Shown here: positions 25,170 through 34,698 of the stretch, piece by piece | Layout: the number at the start of each line of letters is the position of its first letter | Position numbering within the stretch: position 1 is the first letter of the stretch | DNA from: Bradyrhizobium sp. AZCC 2262 | Lineage (GTDB): Bacteria; Pseudomonadota; Alphaproteobacteria; Rhizobiales; Xanthobacteraceae | Length of the DNA stretch: 64,000 bases | Reading direction: 5' to 3' | Assembly: GCF_036924535.1 (NCBI RefSeq) | Contig: NZ_JAZHRT010000001.1 | Span: 5,332,001 to 5,396,000, forward strand | The notes under the pieces: model-generated | The model's database searches: none | Seen by the model: only the letters and a program-made list of their open reading frames with translations | Told to the model about the DNA's origin: nothing | Program-made: the position numbers and the translations under genes

Positions 25170-25916
25170 TCAATCCCACGCCGGCGCATAGCCGGAGGGA
25201 TTTACACACCGTTTGTCCTTCGGCAAGGCCGCGATCGCTTTCCGGTCCGCGTCGTCGAGTCTCAGTTTCAGCGCGTCGAGATTGGCTTGCTGGCTTTCCG
25301 CGCGCGACGCTTTCGGGATCGCGGCAACGCCATCCTGGTCGAGCAGCCATTTCAGCGCCACCTGGGCTGCGCTGGCGTTGTGCTTGCGCCCGATCGCGGC
25401 GAGCGCTGCGTCGGAAGCCGCAAGGCCCTTGGCCAGAGGCGAATAGGCGATCAGCGGTATCGATTTCGCAGTGAGAAATTGAGGCAGCCGCGCCTGGTCC
25501 AGCATCACATGGTATTCGACCTGATTGCAGGCGATCGGCGCCCTGATCTCCTCGACCACCGTCTTCACGAGCGCAATATTGAAATTGGCGACGCCGATGG
25601 CGCGGGTGCGGCCTTCCTCCTTCAGCCGCATCAGCGTTTCGAAGATCTCGGGCAGGTTCATATTCGGCGCCGGCCAGTGCACCAGATAGAGATCGACATG
25701 GTCGAGCCGGAGTTTTTTCAAGGAAGTATCGAACGCCCGGCGGAGCGCATCCGGCGCCAGATTTTCGTTCCAGACTTTTGTGGTGACATGCAGGTCTTTG
25801 CGGGGAACGCGCGAGGCTGCAATCGCGGCACCCACGGCCTCCTCATTGCCATACATCTCGGCGGTGTCCAACGCCAGCCCGCCCTGCACCGCCGCGCGGC
25901 AGGCATCGCCCTGCAT
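25170..25916 (-). CDS. Aldo/keto reductase, N-terminally short and possibly decayed
   Basis: This 248-residue NADPH-dependent reductase belongs to the small aldo/keto reductase group. The catalytic residues are present: Asp in DTAEMYGNE, Tyr in the same motif, Lys in VTTKVW and His in LVHWP. Compared with the family, the first strand before the ATG is missing from the coding frame. The bases just upstream encode ALGTFR in frame, but no start codon precedes it before a stop. The segment GLALDTAEMY lacks the usual GYRHI before DTA. The protein may be inactive or use an unusual start. It ends the minus-strand run that begins at 28590. Confidence 0.75.
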   Translation of the reverse strand: MQGDACRAAVQGGLALDTAEMYGNEEAVGAAIAASRVPRKDLHVTTKVWNENLAPDALRRAFDTSLKKLRLDHVDLYLVHWPAPNMNLPEIFETLMRLKEEGRTRAIGVANFNIALVKTVVEEIRAPIACNQVEYHVMLDQARLPQFLTAKSIPLIAYSPLAKGLAASDAALAAIGRKHNASAAQVALKWLLDQDGVAAIPKASRAESQQANLDALKLRLDDADRKAIAALPKDKRCVNPSGYAPAWD

Positions 25917-26038
25917 GCGAAAGGTGCCGAGGGCCGCCGTGCTCGGCGTGGTCGTGGCGCTCTCCGTACTGATGGTCGTCGGCGGTTATCTCGCGGTAAC
26001 GCCCTGACTTAACCGCTTCTGCGCCCGCGTCGAACACT

Positions 26039-27022
26039 TCATTTCCCTGTTCCAGCCGCGGCGAGAATGGGTGACCAGCGTGCGATCTCGGACCGAACAA
26101 AACGATCGAAGGCCGCCGGGCTGCGTTCGTCCTTGGCCGGTATCGACCCGCCAAGCTGGGCAATCCGCTCGCGCACGACGTCCTCATCAAGCGCCCGGTC
26201 GAGCGCATCGGAAAGCCTGGCGATGATTTCGGGCGAAACCCCTTTCGGCGCAAACAGTCCTGCCCAGACGCTCATCTCGTAGTTGACGCCGCCCTCCTTC
26301 GCGGTCGGAACATTCGGCAGCGTTTCGAGGCGTTTCGCGGCAGAGACCGCGAAGGCCTTGACCGAGCCGGCCAAAACCGACTCCGCCACGCTGACCGACT
26401 GCTCGCACATGAAATCGACGTGACCCCCGACCAGATCGTTCAATGCCGGGCCCGAACCGCGATAGGCGACCAGCGCCGGCTTTGCGCCGATTTCCGCCGT
26501 GAACAGCAGACACGCCATATGCGAGGACGCGCCGATGCCGCCATGGGCCTGCTTCACCGCGTCGCCCTTTTGCCGCAGCGCTGCGACGAATTCCTTCAGA
26601 TCGTTCGCCGGGAAATCCTTCCGCGCGATAATGACCGCCGGAGAGTGGGCGGTGAAGCCGATCGGCACGAAGTCGGCAACGGGATCGTATTTGAGATTCG
26701 GCGTCAGCACGGGCGCCGCGACATGCGAGCCCATGGCCGCGGCAAGCAGGGTATAGCCGTCGGGTGCGGCTGCCGCGACGCGCCCGCTGCCGACCGTGCC
26801 GCCGGCGCCGCTGACGTTCTCGATGATGATGGATTGCCCGAGGATCTTCGACATCTGGTTGGTGACGATGCGCGCAACGACGTCGCTGGCGCCGCCGGGA
26901 GGGAACGGCACCACCACCGTGATCGCCCTGGAGGGATAGTCCTGCGCGCGCACCGACCCGGCGGTGCCAACCAATAGCATCGCTACCGCGCAAGCTTTCC
27001 GGAGACCCGTGCCAGGTTTCAT
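26039..27022 (-). CDS. Bug-family substrate-binding protein
   Basis: This 327-residue periplasmic binding protein has a signal peptide ending near VRAQDY, the VVPFPPGGASDVVAR motif and RVAAAAPDGYT. It lies in a minus-strand run between a Gfo/Idh/MocA dehydrogenase and an aldo/keto reductase, with a 30-base gap to the former, so it probably delivers the compound these enzymes use. No TctAB permease is nearby. Confidence 0.9.
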   Translation of the reverse strand: MKPGTGLRKACAVAMLLVGTAGSVRAQDYPSRAITVVVPFPPGGASDVVARIVTNQMSKILGQSIIIENVSGAGGTVGSGRVAAAAPDGYTLLAAAMGSHVAAPVLTPNLKYDPVADFVPIGFTAHSPAVIIARKDFPANDLKEFVAALRQKGDAVKQAHGGIGASSHMACLLFTAEIGAKPALVAYRGSGPALNDLVGGHVDFMCEQSVSVAESVLAGSVKAFAVSAAKRLETLPNVPTAKEGGVNYEMSVWAGLFAPKGVSPEIIARLSDALDRALDEDVVRERIAQLGGSIPAKDERSPAAFDRFVRSEIARWSPILAAAGTGK

Positions 27023-27052
27023 AACGTGCGCTCCTATCCTGCTGCCGCGCCG

Positions 27053-28072
27053 TCACAATTTTCCGTCGCCGTTCAATATTTCCGCGACCTCGACCGCACG
27101 GCTCTCGCGCGCCGAGAGAATGCCGGCGCGCACAACGGCGAGCGATCGCGTCGCCTCCTCGCCCCCGACCTCGTGCTGGCCCTGCCCGCGCGCCGCCGCG
27201 GCAAACTCCTCGAGCTCCTCGACCAGCGTATCGTTATTCGTGCAGGGCACCGCGACGGGCTGGCTTTCACCGCGCTTGAGCAGCCTGAGCCCATTGTGCA
27301 GATCGTAGAATGCCGTCATGTCCTTGCCGTAGACATTCATCAGGTAGTATTCGGACGCCGAGGCGTAGCTTGCGTTCAGCGTCGACAGCGCACCGTTCTC
27401 ATGCTCCAGGATCAGGCTCGCGACATCCGGATTGTCGCCGGGCAGCACCAGTTGCGCCGACTGCGCGCGGACCGCATGGATCGGCCCGATCAGGTATGCG
27501 AGCACGTCGGCATAGTGGATTCCGATCTGCAGCATCACGCCGCCCGGCATGCCCGCGGCCTGGTAGCGCCAGGAGGTGAGATCGACCTTGCCGAGGCGAT
27601 CGCGGCTGATGTTCGCCTCCGCGTTGACGAGCTTGCCGAACCGGCCGGCGTCGATCTGCTGCCGGACGTAACGGAAATGGCTCTCGCGCCGCCGCTGATA
27701 GCCGAGCGCCAGGACCACGCCGGCCTTCCGACAGGCCTCGGTGATGGCGCGGCCGTCCGCGATGCTGTTGGCGATCGGCTTGTCGAGAAAGACGTGCTTG
27801 CCGGCGGCAGCGGCCGCGCAGGTCGTCGCCAGATGCACGTCGTTCGGCGTGGTGTTGATGATCGCCTCGATCTCGGCATCGGCCAGCATCGCCTCGTAGC
27901 TCGAGGCCGGCCGGCAACGGTATTTTGCCGCGAAATTTTGGCGCTTTTCATCGGAGCGGGTGTAGCAGCTGCGGATCTCGAGCTTGTCCGAGCGCTGGAT
28001 CGCATCCGCCAGAACGTCAGACCACCATCCCATCCCGATACAAGCCACGCGGAGCGGGTCGGCACTCACCAC
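27053..28072 (-). CDS. Gfo/Idh/MocA-family oxidoreductase
   Basis: This 339-residue NAD(P)-dependent dehydrogenase has an N-terminal Rossmann fold (VACIGMGWWSDVLA, about residues 8-20), the catalytic-lysine motif DKPIA (EKP in most members, about residue 97) and a C-terminal alpha/beta domain with GGVMLQIGIHYAD. It should oxidise a sugar, inositol or similar hydroxy compound. The start is GTG 28072, followed by a second GTG; no ATG is available in frame nearby. It lies between the HbpS-like and Bug genes of the same strand. Confidence 0.88.
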   Translation of the reverse strand: MVSADPLRVACIGMGWWSDVLADAIQRSDKLEIRSCYTRSDEKRQNFAAKYRCRPASSYEAMLADAEIEAIINTTPNDVHLATTCAAAAAGKHVFLDKPIANSIADGRAITEACRKAGVVLALGYQRRRESHFRYVRQQIDAGRFGKLVNAEANISRDRLGKVDLTSWRYQAAGMPGGVMLQIGIHYADVLAYLIGPIHAVRAQSAQLVLPGDNPDVASLILEHENGALSTLNASYASASEYYLMNVYGKDMTAFYDLHNGLRLLKRGESQPVAVPCTNNDTLVEELEEFAAAARGQGQHEVGGEEATRSLAVVRAGILSARESRAVEVAEILNGDGKL

Positions 28073-28149
28073 TTTGCCCTCCCCAAGATTTCTCCTCCCA
28101 AGACGTTATCCTTTCCCAAGTTGATCGGCTGGGCTTCTGTCCTGCGATG

Positions 28150-28590
28150 TCATTCCCAATTCGCGCCGATCGATTCGACCGCCATCTTGGCGATCCGCAA
28201 ATCGGTCTCCCAATCGCCGCCGCTCACGCCGACGCCGCCGATACATTCGCGGTCCACCAGCACCGGCACGCCGCCTTCCATGGCCGTCCACCGTTCCGGT
28301 CCTGCCGCGAGCGCAAGTCCGATTGCATGGCTGACGTCGAGATCCTGGCCGGCCGCGCCTTTGGCCGTGGTCGGGCGCCGGTTTGACGCGGCGCAAACCG
28401 CCTTGGTGGTGCAGGAGTGCACGGTGTGGAAGCGGCCGCCGTCCATTCGTTCGATCAGGATGACATGCCCACCGGCATCGACGATGGCACAGGAGATCGC
28501 GATGTTGGCCTGATCGGCCAATTCCACCGCCGTCGCCATGATCTTTTTCGCGCCCTGATGCGTCAGGCGTTTGCTGTCGGCGACAAACAT
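28150..28590 (-). CDS. HbpS/GlcG-family protein (DUF336)
   Basis: This 146-residue protein of the GlcG/HbpS family (DUF336) is recognised by CAIVDAGGHVILIERMDG and the C-terminal GGVGVSGGDWETDLRIA. Members often sit in catabolic operons; some bind heme, others have no proven role. The start at 28590 has GGAG eight bases upstream; the longer in-frame version from 28689 has not. It is the first gene of the run 28590-25170. Confidence 0.85.
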   Translation of the reverse strand: MFVADSKRLTHQGAKKIMATAVELADQANIAISCAIVDAGGHVILIERMDGGRFHTVHSCTTKAVCAASNRRPTTAKGAAGQDLDVSHAIGLALAAGPERWTAMEGGVPVLVDRECIGGVGVSGGDWETDLRIAKMAVESIGANWE

Positions 28591-28785
28591 GGCAGCGCTC
28601 CAGTCGGGAGGGACAGGCGAATTGTGCGTCACCGCAACGCCTCGTTCAAGAAATAATACGCAACTTCCGGCTGCGATTTTGCACCGCATGTCTCGGCAAG
28701 GCGGCGGAGCCTAGCCAAACTATGAGGCGCGAAGATGGAAGAGTTACCAGGGGATCCGTGCCGACGGTCTCCCGATCGGACCGCG

Positions 28786-30372
28786 TCAGATGTGCTGCGC
28801 CATGATCTGGCCGGGCCGCGCGTCCGGACGGGGCTCGATATCGACCGACCAGAGGTCGCGGTTGTCGACGTCCTTTAGCGTCACGGTCATCACTTCGGTC
28901 TTGCCGTCGATGTCGACGCGGCCGAAAAACTGCAGGCCGAAACAGGGGGCGAGATTTTCGCCCTGCTCCGCGCTGCAGCCCTTCTGGAACATCGCTTTCG
29001 GCCCGAACGTGTTGTCGAGCGGGGCCGGCGCCCAGGTGCCTGCATGCAGCGGGCCGGAGACGAACTCCCAGAACGGTTCGAAATCCTGATAGACCGCACG
29101 GTTCGGATCATAATGATGCGCGGCCGTGTAGTGCATGTCGGCGGTCAGCCACACCGTGTTGCGGATGCCGGCGCGCTTCATGAATGACAGCAGACCGGCG
29201 ATCTCATGCTCGCGCCGCTCCGGCGGGCCGTCGCCGAGCGCAATGCCATCCTCGCTGAAGAGGCCGATCGGCATGTCGGCGGCGATCACTTTCCAGGTCG
29301 CGTCCGAAGCCACCAGCTCGCGCTTCAGCCACGCCAGTTGGGTAGCACCGAGGATGCAGGTCTCGCTCTGGTCGTCGCGCTTGTTAAAGGTGGAATCGCG
29401 GTAGCTGCGCATGTCGATCATGAAGACGTCGAGCAGCGGGCCATAGGCGATCTTGCGATAGATGCGGCCGCCGTGGGCGGACGTCGCGCGCATCGGCATG
29501 AATTCGTGGAACGCGCGGCGCGCCCGCGCCACCAGAAGCGAGCTGCCGTCCTCGGCATAGCCGGTTTCGTCGGCGGTGCCGATCGGCGCCCAGTCGTTGG
29601 TGACCTCATGATCGTCCCACTGCGCGAACATCGGCACCTCGGCGTTGAAGGCGCGCAGATTGTCGTCGAGCAGGTTGTATTTGTAGTTGGCGCGGAACTG
29701 TTCGAGGCTGTGCGCCACCACGGATTTCTGTTCGGTGACGATGTTGCGCCAGACCTCGCCGTTGGGCAGCTTCAGTTCACGTTCCACCGGACAATCGGCA
29801 TAGATGTGATCGCCGGAATGGATGAAGAAGTCCGGACGATTGTCGAGCATGGTCCGGTAGGTACGCATCCCGCCGCGCGACGTATCGATGCCCCAGCCCT
29901 GGCCCGCAGTATCGCCAGACCACACGAACGAAACATGGCTCCGCGCGGTGGGCGCGGTACGAAAATGCCCGACCTGCATCTCGCCTTCGATGCCGCTCTC
30001 GCTGATATCGTCGAAGCGCACGCGATAGAAAATGTCCTGCCCTGCCGGCAGGCCGTCGAGCAGAACTTTTGAGACGAAGTCGCTGTCCGGCAACGCGTCG
30101 GCGGTGGCCGAGCGAAGGATGGTCTTGAAGCTCTCGACAACAGAACATTCGACCTGCATGCGAGCGGCGCGATCTGCCCGCGCCCAGATCACCGCGGAAT
30201 CGGCCGAGACGTCGCCTGACTGGATGCCGCTGGCGATCAGCGGACGATCCGCGGCCCGGCTGAGATAGGGTCTGGCGAGGCTGCCCAGACCGGCAATGGC
30301 GCATGTTGCGGCGGAGCGGACCAGCAATTGACGCCGGTTCAAGCCTTGCTCGGCGCGTATCGCAATCGGCAT
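28786..30372 (-). CDS. PhoD-type alkaline phosphatase, Tat-exported
   Basis: This 528-residue phosphatase/phosphodiesterase has an N-terminal twin-arginine-type signal (LNRRQLLV, hydrophobic core, cut near SRAAD). A PhoD N-terminal beta domain (about 40-130) and the metallophosphatase domain follow. Metal-binding motifs are visible as GDHIYADCP, WDDHEVTNDW and TADMHYTAAHHYDP. PhoD enzymes use Ca2+ and Fe3+ and release phosphate from mono- and diesters outside the cytoplasm. The gene is monocistronic, with GAGGG before ATG 30372. I found no clear Pho box upstream. Confidence 0.93.
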   Translation of the reverse strand: MPIAIRAEQGLNRRQLLVRSAATCAIAGLGSLARPYLSRAADRPLIASGIQSGDVSADSAVIWARADRAARMQVECSVVESFKTILRSATADALPDSDFVSKVLLDGLPAGQDIFYRVRFDDISESGIEGEMQVGHFRTAPTARSHVSFVWSGDTAGQGWGIDTSRGGMRTYRTMLDNRPDFFIHSGDHIYADCPVERELKLPNGEVWRNIVTEQKSVVAHSLEQFRANYKYNLLDDNLRAFNAEVPMFAQWDDHEVTNDWAPIGTADETGYAEDGSSLLVARARRAFHEFMPMRATSAHGGRIYRKIAYGPLLDVFMIDMRSYRDSTFNKRDDQSETCILGATQLAWLKRELVASDATWKVIAADMPIGLFSEDGIALGDGPPERREHEIAGLLSFMKRAGIRNTVWLTADMHYTAAHHYDPNRAVYQDFEPFWEFVSGPLHAGTWAPAPLDNTFGPKAMFQKGCSAEQGENLAPCFGLQFFGRVDIDGKTEVMTVTLKDVDNRDLWSVDIEPRPDARPGQIMAQHI

Positions 30373-30462
30373 CGAAGCACCCTCGTCGAATCACGACGAA
30401 GGTGTGCCCGTTGTATTTGACTCGCGGCTGAAGCTTTTACGACAGGTGGATGACGTGGAATG

Positions 30463-30545
30463 GTAGGATGGGTAGAGCGCAGCGAAACCCATCAAAGTGT
30501 TTCCGCGAGGAGATCAAAGCGGTGGGTTACGCCTTCAGCTAACCC
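30463..30545. repeat. GTAGGATGGGTAGAGCG-type repeat
   Basis: The left end GTAGGATGGGTAGAGCGCAG and the right end GTGGGTTACGCCTTCAGCTAACCC are partly complementary through GGGT/ACCC units, with inner AAACCCATC and GGTGGGTT. It lies between the PhoD gene and the next repeat. Only one copy was seen here. Confidence 0.55.
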
Positions 30546-30552
30546 TGTCAGA

Positions 30553-30653
30553 CCTCATCCTGAGGAGGCGCGAAAGCGCCGTCTCGAAGGATGAATGGCA
30601 CCAGCGGGGCCTCGTGGTTCGAGACGGCGCTTCGCGCCTCCTCACCATGAGGG
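30553..30653. repeat. CCTCATCCTGAGGAGGCGC palindromic repeat
   Basis: The left arm CCTCATCCTGAGGAGGCGCG and inner GCGCCGTCTCGAA match the right arm TTCGAGACGGCGC and CGCGCCTCCTCACCATGAGG in reverse complement. This makes a hairpin of about 100 bases. It ends 26 bases before the 3' end of the gene at 30680. Confidence 0.7.
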
Positions 30654-30679
30654 TTGATGGTTGTCGCGCATCGCGAGCA

Positions 30680-31078
30680 CTACCGCTGCCAGCCGCAGAT
30701 GGCGCCGGACTTGCACGGCCAGGTCTGGATGCGCGTGTCGCGCGCCTGCGCGTCGAGCGGGTTGCTGTGACGCCGCGCCAGCCTGGTGCGGGCGGTGGCG
30801 CGCGGCTTCTCGACGCGCTCCTGCGCAATTTGCGGCTTGGGCGCGGCTTCCTTCGACACCACCACGCGTTCCGTTTTCACCGGCCTGCGATCGGTTCTCG
30901 CCTCGATCCGGACCGGGGCGAATTGCGTCTCCGGGCCGAGCCGCTTCGGCGAGAGCACAGCCTGGGAAAGATCGAGGCCAAGGAACTCGTCGGCGCGATA
31001 TTCGTCGGCCAGCGCGGCGCCGCCCCACGTCAGGAGCCCCGTGCAAAGTGCTGACGCAATAGCGGTTTTCAGGACCAT
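30680..31078 (-). CDS. Small secreted hypothetical protein
   Basis: This 132-residue protein has a signal peptide (residues 1-24, ending ALADE) and a basic, Arg/Lys/Pro-rich mature part. The C-terminus contains two cysteines close together (WPCKSGAICGWQR) that could form a disulfide. The start at 31078 follows a perfect AGGAGG site with seven-base spacing. I recognise no family or function. Its 3' neighbour is a pair of repeats. Confidence 0.7.
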   Translation of the reverse strand: MVLKTAIASALCTGLLTWGGAALADEYRADEFLGLDLSQAVLSPKRLGPETQFAPVRIEARTDRRPVKTERVVVSKEAAPKPQIAQERVEKPRATARTRLARRHSNPLDAQARDTRIQTWPCKSGAICGWQR

Positions 31079-31224
31079 CGCTGGGCCTCCTGAAATCAAC
31101 CAAAAGGTGAAGCTGCAACCCAGTATGTAGGAAATCGGCCGGACAATTCCAGCCGTTCCCGGCCACAAGGCCACTGGTGAGCGATCACGGCTGTGGAAAA
31201 GTTCACACGCCGGGTGAACCGCCC

Positions 31225-34200
31225 CTACTCTGCCGCCTGCGCCACCGGCTGGCCGATCGCGGCTTCCAGGCGCGCGCATTCTCCGCGGAACTTCGCGACA
31301 TTGGCTTCCTTGACGTGGCCGTAGCCGCGAACGAGTTCCGCGCACTTCGCCAGCGCTACCAGACGCGGCCAGTCCTGCGGCTTCGCCTTGTCGAGATGGC
31401 GGAAAATCATCGCGGAATACTCGCCGGGCAATGCCCGTTCCATCCGGCGCTCGGCCGTGTAGCCGAACGGATCGAACGACGTTCCGCGCAGGAACTTGAA
31501 CCGCGTCAGCAGTTCGAAGGCGCGAAAAATCCAGGAACCGAACTCGCGTTTGCGCAGATGCCCGGTCACCTTGTCGCGCGGCGCCAGCAATGGCGGCGCG
31601 AGACTGACTTTCACACCCGGGTCGCCGTCGAATTGTTCCTTCAGCGCTTTCGCAAACTCGCCGTCCGAGTAAAGCCGGGCGACTTCGTACTCGTCCTTGT
31701 AGGCCATCAGCTTGAACAGGCCCTTTGCAAAGGCCTCGGTGAGATCATGCGAACCGGGCGAGCCCTTGGCTTCGGCCGCGCGAACGCACTCGACTTCCGC
31801 CAGGTAGCGCTTCGAATAGGTCTCGTTCTGATAGTCCGTCAGGAATTTTGCGCGGAACGCGATGCTCTCGTCGAGCGTCCGCTTCACCGGCGCCGCACCG
31901 GAACTCTTGAAGCGCGCGGCACTGACGACGCGCTGCAGATCGTGCGCGGCAAGCCGGCCCCAGGAGAACGCCAGCTTGTTCATCTCGATCGCCGCACCGT
32001 TGAGGTCGATCGCCTTCATGATCGCCTCCAGCGATAGCGGAATCGCGCCGCGCTGGAACGCAAAACCGAGCATGAAGGCGTTGGTGGCGATGCTGTCGCC
32101 CATCAGCGCGGTGGCAAGCCCGGTGGCATCCAGAATATCCAGATCGGAGGCGCTGACGGCGCCATTGAGCGAGTCGCGCATCGTCCCCGCCTCAAAGTCG
32201 ATGTCGGGATTGATGACAAAACTCGCGGTCGGCAACAGGTCGGCATTGACGATCGCGCGCGTGACGCCGCGTTCGGCCCGGCTCAGCGCCGGAATGCTGG
32301 TAGCGACCACGATGTCGCAACCGAGAATGAGGTTGGCTCCGCCCGGCGCAATGCGGACGGTGGCGAGATCGTCCGCCTCGGGCGCGATGCGGACGTGGCT
32401 CATGACCGCGCCGTTCTTCTGCGACAGGCCGGTGAAGTCGAGCGTCGAGCAGGCCTTGCCGTCGACATGGGCGGCCATGCCGAGCAGTGCGCCGATGGTG
32501 ATGACGCCGGTGCCGCCGATCCCGGTGACGAGGATGTTGTAGGCGCCGTCGAGCGCAGGCGTCGCCGGCAGCGGCAGGTCGGCGAACAGCGCCGACGGGT
32601 CGGCCGCCGTGCGATCGGCCTTCCTCTGCTTGCCGCCATGCACGGTGACAAAACTCGGGCAAAAGCCCTCGATGCAGGAAAAGTCCTTGTTGCAGTTCGA
32701 CTGGTCGATCCGCCGCTTGCGGCCGAACTCGGTTTCCAGCGGCTGCACCGAGACGCAGTTCGAAACAGCCGAGCAGTCGCCGCAACCCTCGCAGACGCGC
32801 TCGTTGATGAAGACGCGCTTCGCCGGATCCGGATAGAGCCCGCGCTTGCGGCGGCGGCGCTTTTCCGCCGCACAGGTCTGGTCGTAGATCAGGACCGTGA
32901 GACCCCTGACCTCGCGCAGTTCCCTCTGCACCGCGTCGAGTTCGCGGCGGTGATGAACAGTCGCGCCTGATGGGAAGTAATTGCTGGGGTATTTCTCGGG
33001 ATCGTCGGAGACGATGGCAAGGCGTTTTGCGCCTTCCGCCGAAACCTGGTGCGCGATCTGCGAGACGGTCAGCCCGCCTTCCGCCGGCTGGCCACCGGTC
33101 ATCGCCACCGCGTCATTGTAGAGGATCTTGTAGGTGATGTTGACGCCGGAAGCCGCCGCCGCGCGGATCGCCAGCAAGCCGGAATGGGTATAGGTGCCGT
33201 CGCCGAGATTCTGAAACACGTGCGGTTCGCTGGTGAACGGCGCCTGCCCGATCCAGGTAACGCCTTCCGCGCCCATATGCGAGATGGTCTGCGTGCGGCG
33301 GTTCGGCACCGACAGCGCCATGCCGTGACAGCCGATGCCGGCCATGGCGCGGCTGCCCTCGGGAATCTTGGTCGAGGTGTTGTGCGGGCAGCCCGAACAG
33401 AAATACGGCGTGCGCTGCAGCTTTGCGGCGCCAACGCCCTCCGCCGGCCGGTCAAACGCTTCGAGCTTTGCGAGGCGCTGCTCCAGCGCCGGGCTGCGAT
33501 GTCCCAGCCTGCGCAGCCGCGCCACGACGGCCGCCGCCACCATGGTTGGGGTCAGTTCGCCCTCGCTCGGCAGCAGCGTGGCGCCGGTCTCGTCGCGCTT
33601 GCCCACCACCGACGGCCGCTTCGAGGCATCGACATTATAGAGAATACGAAGGAGTTGGTCCTCGATGAAGCCGCGCTTCTCCTCGACCACGAGCACGTCC
33701 TGCAAGCCTTCGGCGAACGCCTTTGCCCCGGATTCCTCCAGCGGCCAGGTCAGCGCGACCTTGTAGATGCGCAATCCCAGCGCCTGCGCCTCGGCATCAG
33801 TAATGCCGAGATCGGCCAGCGCCTGCCGCAGATCCAGATAGGCCTTGCCGGTCGCCATGATGCCGAGCCGCGCGGCTTTCGAATCCAGCACGATGCGGTC
33901 GAAGCGGTTGGCGCGCGTGAACGCCGCCACCGCCTGCATCTTCGGGCCGTGCAGCCGCCGCTCCTGCTCCAGCGGCGCATCCGGCCAGCGGATCGAAAGT
34001 CCGCCCGGCGGCATTTCGAAATCATCGGGCATGATGATCTTGATGCGGTCGGGATCGCTGACGATCGAGGCCGAGCTTTCAACCGTTTCGGAAATCGCCT
34101 TGAAGCCAACCCAGCAACTCGAGTAGCGCGACAGCGCAAAGCCCAAAATGCCGAGATCGAGATAATCCTGCAGCGTGGCCGGATTGACCACCGGCATCAG

Positions 34201-34698
34201 CGCCGCCGCGAACACCTGCTCGCTCTGATGGGCCAGCGTCGAGGACTGGCAGCCATGGTCGTCGCCGGCCAGCGCGATCACGCCGCCATTCGGCGAGGTG
34301 CCGGCGGAGTTGGCGTGCTTGAGCGCGTCCATGGAGCGGTCGACGCCGGGGCCCTTGCCATACCAGATACCGAATACGCCATCGACCTTGGCGCCGGGGA
34401 ACATGCCGACCTGCTGGCTGCCCCACACGGCGGTGGCCGCCAGGTCCTCGTTGAGACCGGGTGCGAACTCGATGTCATGTTGCTTGAGGAAGGTTTTGGC
34501 GCGCCACAGCGCGTGGTCGTACATGCCGAGCGGCGAGCCGCGGTAGCCGGAGATGAAGCCCGCGGTGTTAAGCCCCTGCGCGCGGTCACGTTCGCGCTGC
34601 AACATGGGAAGTCGGACCAGCGCCTGCGTACCGGAGAGGAATATGCGCTTCGCATCCAGACGATATTTGTCGTCCAGCCCAACTTCCATCAACGCCAT
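31225..34698 (-). CDS. Indolepyruvate ferredoxin oxidoreductase family protein (fused subunits)
   Basis: This 1157-residue enzyme decarboxylates an aryl- or branched-chain 2-oxo acid to its CoA ester with ThDP and passes electrons to ferredoxin. In order: an oxidoreductase alpha region (about 1-420); a ThDP-binding region starting at FCSGCPHNTST (near 430); a 4Fe-4S cluster motif CEGCGDCSAVSNC (near 635); a gamma domain starting at VTGIGGTGVITIG (near 720); and a C-terminal helical domain of unknown role (about 930-1150). All parts are in one chain, as in other Proteobacteria. GGAG precedes ATG 34698. A hotdog/CMD/SDR gene set diverges from it across 195 bases and may belong to the same pathway. 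Confidence 0.93.
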   Translation of the reverse strand: MALMEVGLDDKYRLDAKRIFLSGTQALVRLPMLQRERDRAQGLNTAGFISGYRGSPLGMYDHALWRAKTFLKQHDIEFAPGLNEDLAATAVWGSQQVGMFPGAKVDGVFGIWYGKGPGVDRSMDALKHANSAGTSPNGGVIALAGDDHGCQSSTLAHQSEQVFAAALMPVVNPATLQDYLDLGILGFALSRYSSCWVGFKAISETVESSASIVSDPDRIKIIMPDDFEMPPGGLSIRWPDAPLEQERRLHGPKMQAVAAFTRANRFDRIVLDSKAARLGIMATGKAYLDLRQALADLGITDAEAQALGLRIYKVALTWPLEESGAKAFAEGLQDVLVVEEKRGFIEDQLLRILYNVDASKRPSVVGKRDETGATLLPSEGELTPTMVAAAVVARLRRLGHRSPALEQRLAKLEAFDRPAEGVGAAKLQRTPYFCSGCPHNTSTKIPEGSRAMAGIGCHGMALSVPNRRTQTISHMGAEGVTWIGQAPFTSEPHVFQNLGDGTYTHSGLLAIRAAAASGVNITYKILYNDAVAMTGGQPAEGGLTVSQIAHQVSAEGAKRLAIVSDDPEKYPSNYFPSGATVHHRRELDAVQRELREVRGLTVLIYDQTCAAEKRRRRKRGLYPDPAKRVFINERVCEGCGDCSAVSNCVSVQPLETEFGRKRRIDQSNCNKDFSCIEGFCPSFVTVHGGKQRKADRTAADPSALFADLPLPATPALDGAYNILVTGIGGTGVITIGALLGMAAHVDGKACSTLDFTGLSQKNGAVMSHVRIAPEADDLATVRIAPGGANLILGCDIVVATSIPALSRAERGVTRAIVNADLLPTASFVINPDIDFEAGTMRDSLNGAVSASDLDILDATGLATALMGDSIATNAFMLGFAFQRGAIPLSLEAIMKAIDLNGAAIEMNKLAFSWGRLAAHDLQRVVSAARFKSSGAAPVKRTLDESIAFRAKFLTDYQNETYSKRYLAEVECVRAAEAKGSPGSHDLTEAFAKGLFKLMAYKDEYEVARLYSDGEFAKALKEQFDGDPGVKVSLAPPLLAPRDKVTGHLRKREFGSWIFRAFELLTRFKFLRGTSFDPFGYTAERRMERALPGEYSAMIFRHLDKAKPQDWPRLVALAKCAELVRGYGHVKEANVAKFRGECARLEAAIGQPVAQAAE

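Noticed and set aside
25915..26007. 30-residue hydrophobic plus-strand ORF
   Set aside because: It looks like a membrane peptide but is antisense to the decayed N-terminus of the aldo/keto reductase and has no clear ribosome-binding site.
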